A DNA stretch of 51,658 nt from Alistipes sp. (GTDB lineage Bacteria; Bacteroidota; Bacteroidia; Bacteroidales; Rikenellaceae): the NCBI GenBank assembly GCA_017410165.1, contig JAFQRH010000005.1:1-51658 (forward strand). The letters run 5' to 3'. This document shows positions 35,271 through 42,997 of this stretch, piece after piece. Each line of letters starts with the position of its first letter. Within the stretch, counting starts at the first letter, position 1. The translations under genes were made by a program, and so were the position numbers. Below the pieces are notes generated by a model, which saw only the letters and a list, made by a program, of their open reading frames with translations, did not search any database and was not told where the DNA came from.

Positions 35271-35304
35271 TTGTTATAAATTAATTAAAAAAATACTATT
35301 TTTG
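35271..35304 (+). promoter_or_regulatory. Promoter of purC
   Basis: TTG (35271-35273) and TATTTTTG (35297-35304), spacer 23 bases, 52 bases before the start codon. Confidence 0.65.
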
Positions 35305-35356
35305 TGGCGTGTTGTAACACATTCCACTTTTTGAAACAAGTCAATACAAAAATAAA

Positions 35357-36301
35357 ATGGAAGCAATCGTAAAAACCAACTTCAATTTCCCATCCCAGAA
35401 GAGTCACTACGTCGGTAAGGTGCGCGATGTATATACCATCGGCGACGACTATCTTGTGATGGTCGTATCGGATCGTATCTCGGCATTCGATGTCGTATTG
35501 CCGAAGGGTATTCCGTTTAAGGGTCAAGTGTTGAATCAAATTGCAGCGAAGTTCCTCGATGCGACGGCCGACATCCTTCCAAACTGGAAAATTGCGGTGC
35601 CGGATCCAATGGTTACGGTGGGCCATCGTTGCGAGCCGTTCAAGGTCGAGATGGTAATTCGCGGCTATCTGTCGGGTCACGCTTGGCGCGAGTATAAGGC
35701 AGGCAAGCGCGTGATTTGCGGCGTTGAGATGCCGGAGGGAATGGTCGAGAATCAGAAGTTCCCGCAGCCAATCATCACGCCGACAACCAAGGCGGCAGAG
35801 GGTCACGACGAGGATATCTCGAAAGAGGAGATTATTGCACAGGGCATCGTGAGCCGTGAGGATTACGAGCAGTTGGAGCGTTACACGCGTGCAATCTTCG
35901 AGCGCGGTACCGAGATTGCAGCCAAGATGGGTCTGATTCTGGTCGATACGAAGTATGAGTTTGGCAAGAAGAACGGCACGATATACCTGATGGACGAGAT
36001 TCATACGCCGGATTCGTCGCGTTACTTCTATGCCGAGGGTTACGAGCAGCGACTCGCAGCAGGCGAGAAGCAGAAGCAACTCTCGAAGGAGTTTGTACGC
36101 GAATGGCTGATGGCAAACGGTTTTCAGGGTCAGGAGGGACAGCAGGTGCCGGAAATGACCGACGAAATCGTCGCCAGCATCACCGACCGTTATGTCGAGT
36201 TGTATGAGAATATCACGGGCGAGAAGTTTGTTCGCTCGGAGTCTGACGACGTGGCACAGCGTATCGAGCGCAATGTGACCGAGTTTTTGGCGACGCTTTA
36301 A
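35357..36301 (+). CDS. purC: SAICAR synthase PurC
   Basis: A 314-residue phosphoribosylaminoimidazole-succinocarboxamide synthase, the purine-pathway step that joins CAIR with aspartate. The motifs [21 protein letters not shown] (start of it), [16 protein letters not shown], and [14 protein letters not shown] followed by [12 protein letters not shown] are characteristic. At 314 residues it belongs to the longer (yeast-like) PurC type rather than the roughly 240-residue type. It is a single-gene unit between a duplicated non-coding region and a strong terminator. No purine riboswitch was recognised. Confidence 0.96.
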   Translation: MEAIVKTNFNFPSQKSHYVGKVRDVYTIGDDYLVMVVSDRISAFDVVLPKGIPFKGQVLNQIAAKFLDATADILPNWKIAVPDPMVTVGHRCEPFKVEMVIRGYLSGHAWREYKAGKRVICGVEMPEGMVENQKFPQPIITPTTKAAEGHDEDISKEEIIAQGIVSREDYEQLERYTRAIFERGTEIAAKMGLILVDTKYEFGKKNGTIYLMDEIHTPDSSRYFYAEGYEQRLAAGEKQKQLSKEFVREWLMANGFQGQEGQQVPEMTDEIVASITDRYVELYENITGEKFVRSESDDVAQRIERNVTEFLATL

Positions 36302-36318
36302 GTCGCACGCCCTACAAT

Positions 36319-36363
36319 AAAATGACAGCCGACCGTGCAAAGATGCGGTCGGCTGTCATTTTT
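36319..36363. terminator. Bidirectional terminator after purC
   Basis: AATGACAGCCGACC (36321-36334) pairs with GGTCGGCTGTCATT (36347-36360), with A and T runs on the two sides. It serves purC and the convergent DUF4405 gene. Confidence 0.88.
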
Positions 36364-36378
36364 ATACTGTTTGAACGT

Positions 36379-36813
36379 CTATTTGAGTGATTTTACCAAC
36401 ACCTTCCATCGTTTGATTACGTGGTAGGCGACGGCAACGGCCATTGCGATACCAATCCACATATGCCACAATCCGAGGTGGTTGTTGCACGGCCCGAACC
36501 ACAGTACGCCACCCGTTACAATCATCACCACGACGACGAGTGTCAGCAGCAGCGATACCTTGCTACGAGAGCCGATTCCGCTCTTGAAAATCTGTTTGTA
36601 CCACGCCAAGTGTTGCCATACGTGCAACAACGTAGCGAGCGTGAAGACGACCGCAGCGACGATGTGCATCGTGTCCCACAGATTCATTATCGGGCTGCGG
36701 TTGCAGAAACAGTGACCATAGTGGTCGTGCAGAATGTGCATCACTATACCGGAGATGGCGATTATGACAAATGATGCGAGCAGCGCCCAATCAACAACAA
36801 AAATACGTTTCAT
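36379..36813 (-). CDS. DUF4405 four-helix membrane protein (cytochrome b-like)
   Basis: A 144-residue protein with four membrane helices. Histidines occur in the helices and loops at positions suited to haem binding: VMHILHDHYGHCFC, DTMHIVAAVV, LHVWQHLAWY and LWHMWIG. DUF4405 proteins resemble the membrane part of cytochrome b561/formate dehydrogenase gamma subunits, but function is unproven. It is the last gene of a minus-strand operon, 28 bases after the PHP phosphoesterase gene. Why a possible haem protein is linked to exported phosphoesterases is unknown. Confidence 0.75.
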   Translation of the reverse strand: MKRIFVVDWALLASFVIIAISGIVMHILHDHYGHCFCNRSPIMNLWDTMHIVAAVVFTLATLLHVWQHLAWYKQIFKSGIGSRSKVSLLLTLVVVVMIVTGGVLWFGPCNNHLGLWHMWIGIAMAVAVAYHVIKRWKVLVKSLK

Positions 36814-36841
36814 ATCAAGTTGGCTATGTTTGTTTTACTTA

Positions 36842-38011
36842 TTATTTGCGCGGAACGCTTACCGAGAATGGCAACGGTTTGTTTGCGCCAATCTGGAAGG
36901 TCTCGACAAGGAAGTTTACGGCAACCTCGTTGATTGCATCGTCAAACTTCGGCTGCTTGTTGTCGATGAGCAGCGGACGAGCCGTAACCTTTACCGAGCT
37001 GAATGGCGGGAGGTTGATATAACGAGGATACCATACGTCCTCCGAACCTTCGCCCTTAACCAACTTTACAGGGATGCTCGACGTGTTCTCCAACGTGAAC
37101 GAAACGCCCTTGTCGCCCCACTTTACGCCCTTCACCTTGACACACGCCTTGAAGAGCGGAGCGAGCTCCTGCTGTCGGCCATAGACCATACCCTCGGCAA
37201 ATACCGCCGAACGACGTGCATCCAACGCCTCGCGTACGCCTTCGAGCGACTTCTCCTTTGCGAACACGAGCGTCACAGGACGATGCTCGCCGTGCAGATA
37301 GTCGGTCTCGTAGAGGAACATATTGTGAACGTCCGAGTTACCCAAGATTGCGATGTTGCGTTCGAGAGCCCACTCGTGTGCCTCCGGCGAGTAACCGCAG
37401 AACTTGTTATAGACCTCGATACCCTGCATATAACCTGCCTTATAAAGCTCCTCGTGCTCCGGCAACCAAACGGTCTCGTTCGGTGCCTGCTTCTCCCAAT
37501 TCGGGTGGTTCCACATTGTGAAGCCGCCCTGTGCGTGTGCCTCTTTCAGACCGCCCTTCATAGCGAGTACGTGGTCGTGGTCGTTTGCCTCGGCTGCCTC
37601 GCAAATCTTGTCGTTATCCTTGATAAATAGGCAGTTCCAGTGGCCGGGAGGCATACCGCGCGAAATCTCGCCACCGTGAATGACGAGCAGTTTTTTGCCT
37701 GCTGCCTTCTTTGCCAATGCGTACGAATAGTCGCGGTCGCACTTGTCAGTGAAGACACCCTTCTTGCGCATATGCTGATGGCGAGTGTCGATGTGGTCGG
37801 TGATTGCAATGACATCCAAACCCTCCCACGTGGCCTCCTGTACGCGGGTTGTAGGCCATACGGTGCCGTCCGAGAAGATGGTGTGGATATGGAAGTCGCC
37901 TTTCAGCGTCTTGTATCCTTCGATATTCGGAATGACAATCTTGTTAGGCGTGCTTGCCGATACGGTGAGGACTGCACAGCACGCGATTGCCAACATAAAT
38001 AGTTTTTTCAT
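36842..38011 (-). CDS. Exported PHP-domain phosphoesterase (Sb-PDE-like), paralogue 1
   Basis: A 389-residue protein with a Sec signal (cleavage near residue 19) and a PHP metal-dependent phosphoesterase domain. Metal ligands can be seen in order: FHIHTIFSDG, AITDHID, IHGGEISRG, WNHPNW and GNSDVH. The C-terminal 110 residues form a beta domain ending SVSVPRK. Relatives named Sb-PDE cleave phosphodiesters, but substrates in gut bacteria are not known; export suggests scavenging of phosphate from extracellular esters. It follows paralogue 2 by 37 bases, and the two share very similar 3' ends at DNA level. Confidence 0.87.
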   Translation of the reverse strand: MKKLFMLAIACCAVLTVSASTPNKIVIPNIEGYKTLKGDFHIHTIFSDGTVWPTTRVQEATWEGLDVIAITDHIDTRHQHMRKKGVFTDKCDRDYSYALAKKAAGKKLLVIHGGEISRGMPPGHWNCLFIKDNDKICEAAEANDHDHVLAMKGGLKEAHAQGGFTMWNHPNWEKQAPNETVWLPEHEELYKAGYMQGIEVYNKFCGYSPEAHEWALERNIAILGNSDVHNMFLYETDYLHGEHRPVTLVFAKEKSLEGVREALDARRSAVFAEGMVYGRQQELAPLFKACVKVKGVKWGDKGVSFTLENTSSIPVKLVKGEGSEDVWYPRYINLPPFSSVKVTARPLLIDNKQPKFDDAINEVAVNFLVETFQIGANKPLPFSVSVPRK

Positions 38012-38048
38012 CGTCTTGTATATTAGTTGATTGTGATAGTTGGTTGTA

Positions 38049-39230
38049 TTACTTACGCGGAACGCTTACCGAGAATGGCAACGGCTTGTTTGCGCCAATC
38101 TGGAACGACTCGACGTAGAAGTTTACCGATACGCTCGTTCTCGAAGCGTCGAACTTCGGCTGCTTGTGATTGACGAGCAACGGACGTGCCTTGACGGTGA
38201 TCGAGCTGAATGGTGGGATAACGATGTATCGCGGATACCACAAATCCTCCGAACCCTCGGCCTTGACGAGCGTAATCGGAATGCTCGACTTGTTCTCCAA
38301 AGTGAACCATACGCCCTTGTCGCTCCACTTCTTGCCCTTTACCTTGACACACGCCTTGAAGAGAGGGTCGAGCTCCTGCTCGCGGCCATAGACCATACCC
38401 TCGGCAAACACTGCCGAGCGACGTTCGTTCAACGCCTCGTGAACGCTCTCGACGCTCTTCTCCTTTGCGAATACGAGCGTTATAGGACGGTGGTCGCCAT
38501 TCAGGTAGTCGATTTCGGTGAAGAATGGCTGGTGGCAATCCGAGTTACCCAATATGGCAAGATTGTGTTTCAGACACCACTCGTGCGCCTCCGGCGAGTA
38601 TCCACACGCCATATTGTAGATTTCGATGGCATCCATATAACCCTCTTTGAGAATCTTCTTATGCTCCGGCCACATCTTCGTTACGTTCGGTGCCTGCTTG
38701 TGCCAATTCGGGTGGTTCCACATAATGAACGCACCCTGCTTGCGTGCCTCTTTCAGACCGCCCTTCATAGCGAGTACGTGGTCGTGGTCGTTTGCCTCGG
38801 CTGCCGTGCAAATCTCTTCGTTGTTCTGCACGAAGAGGCAGTTGAAGTGACCGGGAGGCATACCGCGCGTAATCTCGCCACCGTGAATGATGAGTAACTG
38901 TTTGCCGGCTGCCTTCTTCGCCAATGCGTACGAATAGTCGCGGTCGCATTTGTCGGTGAAGACACCCTTCTTGCGCATATGCTGGTGACGAGTGTCGATA
39001 TGCTCGGTGATTGCAAGGATATCCAAACCCTCCCAAACGGCCTCCTGTACGCGAGTCGTAGGCCATACGGATGCATCCGAGAATACGGTGTGAACGTGGA
39101 AGTCGCCTTTCAGCGTCTTATAACCCTCGATGTCGGGTATTACGATTTTGTTCGGCGTGAGTGCCGCTGTGGCTCCCGATATACTGAATACGGTCAGTAT
39201 GGCTGCCACGAATAGAATTAAACGTCTCAT
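38049..39230 (-). CDS. Exported PHP-domain phosphoesterase (Sb-PDE-like), paralogue 2
   Basis: A 393-residue paralogue of the next gene in the operon. A Sec signal (MRRLILFVAAILTVFSISG) precedes the PHP domain with FHVHTVFSDAS, AITEHID (Glu where paralogue 1 has Asp), IHGGEITRG, WNHPNW and GNSDCH. The central stretch HQHMRKKGVFTDKCDRDYSY is identical in the two, and both end SVSVPRK. It is the promoter-proximal gene. The pair looks like a tandem duplication kept under selection, perhaps with different phosphodiester preferences. The start at 39230 is set by the signal peptide; the frame is open further upstream through the terminator of plsX. Confidence 0.87.
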   Translation of the reverse strand: MRRLILFVAAILTVFSISGATAALTPNKIVIPDIEGYKTLKGDFHVHTVFSDASVWPTTRVQEAVWEGLDILAITEHIDTRHQHMRKKGVFTDKCDRDYSYALAKKAAGKQLLIIHGGEITRGMPPGHFNCLFVQNNEEICTAAEANDHDHVLAMKGGLKEARKQGAFIMWNHPNWHKQAPNVTKMWPEHKKILKEGYMDAIEIYNMACGYSPEAHEWCLKHNLAILGNSDCHQPFFTEIDYLNGDHRPITLVFAKEKSVESVHEALNERRSAVFAEGMVYGREQELDPLFKACVKVKGKKWSDKGVWFTLENKSSIPITLVKAEGSEDLWYPRYIVIPPFSSITVKARPLLVNHKQPKFDASRTSVSVNFYVESFQIGANKPLPFSVSVPRK

Positions 39231-39261
39231 AGTTTTGTTGGTTTTTGAGATTTTATTTGTA

Positions 39262-39269
39262 CAAATATA
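39262..39269 (-). promoter_or_regulatory. Promoter -7 box of the PHP operon
   Basis: TATATTTG on the minus strand 31 bases before the start, directly after the T run of the plsX terminator. Confidence 0.6.
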
Positions 39270-39270
39270 T

Positions 39271-39303
39271 AAAAAAAATGGCAATTCCGTGCGAATTGCC
39301 ATT
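39271..39303 (-). terminator. Terminator of plsX
   Basis: AATGGCAATT (39277-39286) pairs with AATTGCCATT (39294-39303); eight T follow on the minus strand. Confidence 0.85.
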
Positions 39304-39328
39304 AAAATACTTACAAGTAAGTATTGTG

Positions 39329-40282
39329 CTATTTGAACGAGCTCTGCAACTTCTCGACAACCTTCGTGCGAATGGTGTTCTCGGTCGAGAGTATCATATT
39401 CTTGATAGCGAGCGGTGTAGATTTGCCGTGACCAATTGTGACCGCAGCATTTACGCCGAGTACAGGTGTGCCACCTGCACGCTCGTAGTTCATACCCTCC
39501 CAGAATGGGCTCTCGATGCCCGTCTTGCAGTTGATGGCGTAGAAACCCTCCGAGAGTTTGAGAATGGTGTTGCCCGTAAAGCCGTCGCATACGACCACGT
39601 CGGCAATCTTGCCGGTGAAGATGTGCGATGGCTCGACATTACCGACGAAGTTGTATCTGCCCGAGGCGCCTGCCGCCTTCATCAGTTCGTGTGCCGCTTT
39701 TGCTTGCGCATTGCCTTTGCTCTCCTCCTCACCGATGTTGAGCAGGGCTACGCGAGGCGAGTCGATGCCGAGTACGGATTGGGCATATATCGAGCCGATG
39801 AGGGCGTACTGCTCCAATACCTCCGGTTTGCAATCGACATTCAGACCGATGTCAAGAATCAGTACGGGTGTGCCTGCCAGCGTCGGAATAGCGGTTGCGA
39901 TTGTCGGACGCATAACGCCCTCGATGGGCTTTGCTACGAACATCGATCCGACCATCATTGCGCCCGTCGAGCCGGCACTCGCAAAGCCGTCGATAAGCCC
40001 TTTGCCGAGGTAGCCGAAGCCGACCGTGATGCTCGATGCCTGCTTCTGCTGGAATGCTTTTGCAGGGTGGTCGCCCATCTCGATTACTTCGAGAGTCGGA
40101 ACTATGTCGATGCGCGATGTGTCGCACGTCTGCTCGTCGAGTATGTCGCGTATGCGCTTCTCGTCACCGAACAGCACCAGACGCGAGTCGGCGTCGAGCT
40201 CGTTCAGTGCCAATACGGCACCTTTGACAGCTGCTTCGGGTGCGAAGTCGCCACCCATTGCGTCTAATCCGATTTTTATCAT
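39329..40282 (-). CDS. plsX: Phosphate acyltransferase PlsX
   Basis: A 317-residue PlsX, which makes acyl-phosphate from acyl-ACP for phospholipid synthesis. The N-terminus IGLDAMGGDFAPEAAVKGA and the segment DVVVCDGFTGNTILKLSEGF (end of it) are diagnostic, as is the internal GTPVLILDIGLNVDCKPE. It follows rpmF on the minus strand after a terminator-like hairpin, so part of its expression may be read-through. fabH, often next in other phyla, is not here; a terminator follows. Confidence 0.95.
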   Translation of the reverse strand: MIKIGLDAMGGDFAPEAAVKGAVLALNELDADSRLVLFGDEKRIRDILDEQTCDTSRIDIVPTLEVIEMGDHPAKAFQQKQASSITVGFGYLGKGLIDGFASAGSTGAMMVGSMFVAKPIEGVMRPTIATAIPTLAGTPVLILDIGLNVDCKPEVLEQYALIGSIYAQSVLGIDSPRVALLNIGEEESKGNAQAKAAHELMKAAGASGRYNFVGNVEPSHIFTGKIADVVVCDGFTGNTILKLSEGFYAINCKTGIESPFWEGMNYERAGGTPVLGVNAAVTIGHGKSTPLAIKNMILSTENTIRTKVVEKLQSSFK

Positions 40283-40315
40283 ACGTTGTTCAATTTTTTT
40301 TGTTTGCGTAAAACG

Positions 40316-40353
40316 AAAAAAGCACTGCCTCGATTTCGAGGTAGTGCCTTTTT
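40316..40353. terminator. Terminator between rpmF and plsX
   Basis: GCACTGCCTCG (40322-40332) pairs with CGAGGTAGTGC (40337-40347, one G-U); A and T runs flank it, so it can act in both directions. On the minus strand it lies 14 bases after the rpmF stop and no promoter is seen before plsX. Confidence 0.8.
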
Positions 40354-40366
40354 CCTTCTCTTCGAA

Positions 40367-40552
40367 CTACTCGGCTACCTTCTTCTCGATAGCAAGTTTA
40401 CCACGATAGAAGCCGCACTCTGGGCAAACTCGGTGATAGAGTACCGCTGCACCGCAGTTCGAGCAAGTCACTACGGTAGGAACTACTGCCTTGTAGTGAG
40501 TTCTTCTTTTGTCACGTCTGGTTGACGAGACTTTGTGTTTTGGATGTGCCAT
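40367..40552 (-). CDS. rpmF: 50S ribosomal protein L32
   Basis: A 61-residue bL32. It opens MAHPKHKVSSTRRDKRRTH and has the zinc-binding pattern CSNCG...CPECGFYRG (CxxC twice), so it is the zinc-containing form. It lies in the widely conserved order yceD-rpmF-plsX. Its leader is unusual: about 140 bases of nearly pure purine on the coding strand, with tandem decamers and a G9 run. Confidence 0.97.
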   Translation of the reverse strand: MAHPKHKVSSTRRDKRRTHYKAVVPTVVTCSNCGAAVLYHRVCPECGFYRGKLAIEKKVAE

Positions 40553-40599
40553 AACTGTTTTCTATTTTAAGTTTTTATACCTATTTTTTAATTCTTGTC

Positions 40600-40740
40600 T
40601 ATACTCGTTTCCTCTCGTTTCCTCTCGTTTCCTCTCTTCTCTTCTCTTCTCCCAACTCTCTCTTCCACTCTCCTTCTTTCTCCTCTCTCTTGCCGCCTCT
40701 CTGCCGCTCTTTTCGTCTGCCCTTTTTCTGCCCCCCCCCT
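40600..40740 (-). repeat. Polypurine leader of rpmF with tandem decamers and a G9 run
   Basis: On the minus (mRNA) strand the stretch is almost only A and G. AAACGAGAGG is repeated about three times (40605-40636), followed upstream by irregular GAGAAGAGAAGAG repeats, and a run of nine G (40731-40739) sits just after the yceD stop codon region. The tract is a candidate for length variation. Confidence 0.65.
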
Positions 40741-40755
40741 GTTGGGTTTGACGGC

Positions 40756-41217
40756 TTACTCTTCGGCCCCCTCGGTTGCCGGGGTGAAGCGAGCCATCAT
40801 TTCGGGGTTGCATTCACCGTCGGCGTGTACGCGACGATAGGGTAGCGAGATGATGACACTCTCGTAAATGTACTGCGCGAGCGATAACTCCTCGCCTTGT
40901 GCCATCCATAACTGCTCGCCGTCGTAGTCGCTCACCGTGTCGGAGAAGCGTACTGCTAAATCGCCTGTGAAGTCGATCGGAATGTCGCAATCCTCCAAAC
41001 AACGGTCGCACTCGACTACTGCCTTGCCGGAGATGGATACCTGCAAATTCAAACCGCTCTCCATCTTGTCGAGCTCGACGTGTACGTCACACGCGGCATC
41101 TTTTACCTCGTTGGACTCCATCTCGCGAAACAACTCGCCATCCACCTTAACGTCGAGCGAATGGTGACCGTTTGCCATCGCGTGATAGTCGATTGAATAT
41201 TTTGTTGCAATACCCAT
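40756..41217 (-). CDS. yceD: YceD/DUF177 family protein
   Basis: A 153-residue DUF177 protein with the central Cys pair VECDRCLEDC. In bacteria and plastids the family is linked to 23S rRNA accumulation and ribosome assembly, consistent with rpmF downstream. The start at 41217 (MGIATKYSIDYHAM) was chosen over an ATG three codons earlier because it fits the domain start, but either is possible. It has its own promoter, divergent from the next gene. Confidence 0.85.
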   Translation of the reverse strand: MGIATKYSIDYHAMANGHHSLDVKVDGELFREMESNEVKDAACDVHVELDKMESGLNLQVSISGKAVVECDRCLEDCDIPIDFTGDLAVRFSDTVSDYDGEQLWMAQGEELSLAQYIYESVIISLPYRRVHADGECNPEMMARFTPATEGAEE

Positions 41218-41234
41218 TTCACACAATTAGTTTG

Positions 41235-41265
41235 CAAATGTACGACAAAAATGCAAATTGTGCAA
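41235..41265 (-). promoter_or_regulatory. Promoter of yceD-rpmF-plsX
   Basis: On the minus strand TTG (41263-41265) and TACATTTG (41235-41242) with a 20-base spacer. Confidence 0.65.
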
Positions 41266-41284
41266 GTTTTTCGCGCAAAGTTAC

Positions 41285-41292
41285 TATATTTG
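41285..41292 (+). promoter_or_regulatory. Promoter -7 box of the 135-residue protein gene
   Basis: TATATTTG 21 bases before the ATG at 41314; a TTG at 41258-41260 is slightly too far upstream (24 bases). Confidence 0.55.
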
Positions 41293-41313
41293 CATAAGAA
41301 ACTGCAAATATTG

Positions 41314-41721
41314 ATGAAAAAATTACAACCATACGAGGTCACGGTCGAGTGCTCGTTTGCCGAGCATTGGCGTTATAATTTCGCCATCACCTGCTCGCTG
41401 TGCAACGCGCAGGGCGAACAGACGGATTTTACCTCTGCGGCTGACGAAATGGCTCCGGTGGGTAGTGCGCTTACGGTTGCACCAGACGGCACTCCTGCAC
41501 GCCGTCGATTGACGCTGCACGCCGCCGATTGCCACCACCTGCGTATGTTTGTATATCTGATTCCCAACACGTTGCCGACCTCTAACAGGATTGCCGACAG
41601 CGCGCCGTTCCCACTCTCAATAAAGGTGCGCTACGAGGGCGAAGTTCTCCTCAACGAGAGGCGAATGATAAACCAGTGGTCGGGTTTGAGTGCCGAACTC
41701 ATCGTCACTCGCCCGGAGTAG
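41314..41721 (+). CDS. Uncharacterised 135-residue protein
   Basis: Not recognised. The protein has no signal peptide or membrane helix. It is beta-rich with short alternating hydrophobic strands (YEVTVECSFAEHWRYNFAIT, KVRYEGEVLLNERRMI) and two short Cys/His segments (CSLCN, ADCHHLR) that could be structural or metal-binding. It is preceded by a good -7 box that overlaps the divergent yceD promoter region, which supports expression, and it converges with the next gene across a four-base gap. The ATG at 41314 was preferred over an earlier start that overlaps the promoter. Confidence 0.6.
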   Translation: MKKLQPYEVTVECSFAEHWRYNFAITCSLCNAQGEQTDFTSAADEMAPVGSALTVAPDGTPARRRLTLHAADCHHLRMFVYLIPNTLPTSNRIADSAPFPLSIKVRYEGEVLLNERRMINQWSGLSAELIVTRPE

Positions 41722-41725
41722 GCGG

Positions 41726-42298
41726 CTACGATGGCAACTCTACGCGTGCCTTCTCGTAACGATAGCCCATCAGGTGCATTACAGCCGATTGACCAAGCGC
41801 AAACATAACTTTCGTCGTGCGTGCAAAGACGTGAAACGCCATTACGCTCTGTGGCTCGATGTTCTCTTTGCGAATGGCGGTCAGTGCCACCTCTGCACAT
41901 CTGCGTAGAGCATCCTCCGTGCGTTCGACCAACTCACTGCGCAAACCGTTGTCAATCATCAGATAGCCGACATATTCGTCCATCTCGTCGAAGCCACGCG
42001 CATCGCGCAGACGCTTATATACGGCTACGCCATCAGCCATCGACTCCTGCTTGTCCCACAGCACGGCAGCACCGATGCCGAAGTATGCCGCCCAAGCGAT
42101 TGCTGCCATCGGGTAGTCGGCAATCTGCGGTATGGCATCTGCCATATATTCGGGTGCGGCGGCGTGCCAAACCTCGGTGAGCTCTTCGACCGTGAACAGA
42201 CAGTCGCCAAGCATCGAACACTCGCCCATCAACTTGATTAGTTGGTCGCGCAACCCCTCCTCGAAGTGTTGCAGATACTCCAAATCCTTTGTCTCCAT
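41726..42298 (-). CDS. Uncharacterised 190-residue helical protein
   Basis: Not recognised as a named family. It is soluble, acidic and mostly helical, opening METKDLEYLQHFEEGLRDQLIKL, with Ala/Tyr-rich segments (PMAAIAWAAYFGIGAAVLWD) in the middle that are amphipathic rather than membrane-spanning. It starts six bases after the flavin reductase stop on the minus strand, so the two are probably co-transcribed, and the gene may belong with a redox function. No cofactor motif can be seen. Confidence 0.65.
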   Translation of the reverse strand: METKDLEYLQHFEEGLRDQLIKLMGECSMLGDCLFTVEELTEVWHAAAPEYMADAIPQIADYPMAAIAWAAYFGIGAAVLWDKQESMADGVAVYKRLRDARGFDEMDEYVGYLMIDNGLRSELVERTEDALRRCAEVALTAIRKENIEPQSVMAFHVFARTTKVMFALGQSAVMHLMGYRYEKARVELPS

Positions 42299-42304
42299 AT
42301 CGTG

Positions 42305-42925
42305 TTACTCCTTTTTTGCTTGTTTTGCTTTTGATGCGGCGCGACGCATTTCGCCCTTGCGCGTCGAGCCCTTGACCGTCCAACCGAACGAGCCGATAAA
42401 CGAACCGATGCCGAAGTACTCGCCGTGTGCGTAGCAGAGCAGACGTGCGCGTTGCAGGTCGAGTTTTCCGCTTTGTGGGTCGAGTAGCGACTCATCGACC
42501 AAGACGTTTACCACCTCGCCGATGAACATATCGTGCGAGCCGAGTGGGACAATATCCTTCACGCGACACTCGATGGAGACGGGTGACTCGGCAATCGCAG
42601 GGGCGGCTACGACGGCGCACTTCTCGGGCGTGAGATTGCAGTGGGCAAACTTGTCGAAATCGCGTCCCGAACGCACTCCGCACCAGTCGGTCGCCTCGGC
42701 CAACGCCTCGGTTGTGAGGTTGATGACAAACTCGCCGGTGCGCTTTACGATGTCGTACGAGTGACGCTCCGGGCGAATCGAGACGTAACACATCGGCGGC
42801 TCGGAGCAGATTGTGCCCGTCCACGCGGCTGTCATAATGTTATACTCTTCGGGAGTTGCGCCGCAACTCACCATAACGGCGGGAATCGGATAGACCATCG
42901 TTCCCGGTTTCCAACTCTTCTTCAT
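42305..42925 (-). CDS. Flavin reductase family protein
   Basis: A 206-residue FMN-binding split-barrel protein of the flavin reductase/DIM6 family. It opens MKKSWKPGTMVYPIPAVMVSCG and continues NIMTAAWTGTICSEPPMCYVSIRPERHSY and GEFVINLTTEALAEATDWCG (abridged), the flavin-contact segments of the family. Members reduce free flavin with NAD(P)H or act as flavoenzymes in their own right; the substrate is unknown. Either the ATG at 42925 or one four codons earlier (42937) could be the start. Much longer versions of this frame overlap the opposite-strand lipoprotein gene and are artefacts. Confidence 0.88.
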   Translation of the reverse strand: MKKSWKPGTMVYPIPAVMVSCGATPEEYNIMTAAWTGTICSEPPMCYVSIRPERHSYDIVKRTGEFVINLTTEALAEATDWCGVRSGRDFDKFAHCNLTPEKCAVVAAPAIAESPVSIECRVKDIVPLGSHDMFIGEVVNVLVDESLLDPQSGKLDLQRARLLCYAHGEYFGIGSFIGSFGWTVKGSTRKGEMRRAASKAKQAKKE

Positions 42926-42946
42926 AAACTTCTGCATTTGCGACGC

Positions 42947-42974
42947 CAAAGTTAGCGAATTTATATTATCTTTG
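42947..42974. promoter_or_regulatory. Divergent -7 boxes: flavin reductase and DUF4015 lipoprotein
   Basis: TAACTTTG on the minus strand (42947-42954) faces the flavin reductase, and TATCTTTG on the plus strand (42967-42974) faces the lipoprotein gene, 12 bases apart. Confidence 0.65.
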
Positions 42975-42997
42975 CCAATCAATAACCCGATAAATGT

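Noticed and set aside
34816..35279. Short frames on both strands in the duplicated units before purC
   Set aside because: They follow the DNA repeat, differ in frame between copies and have no start signals.
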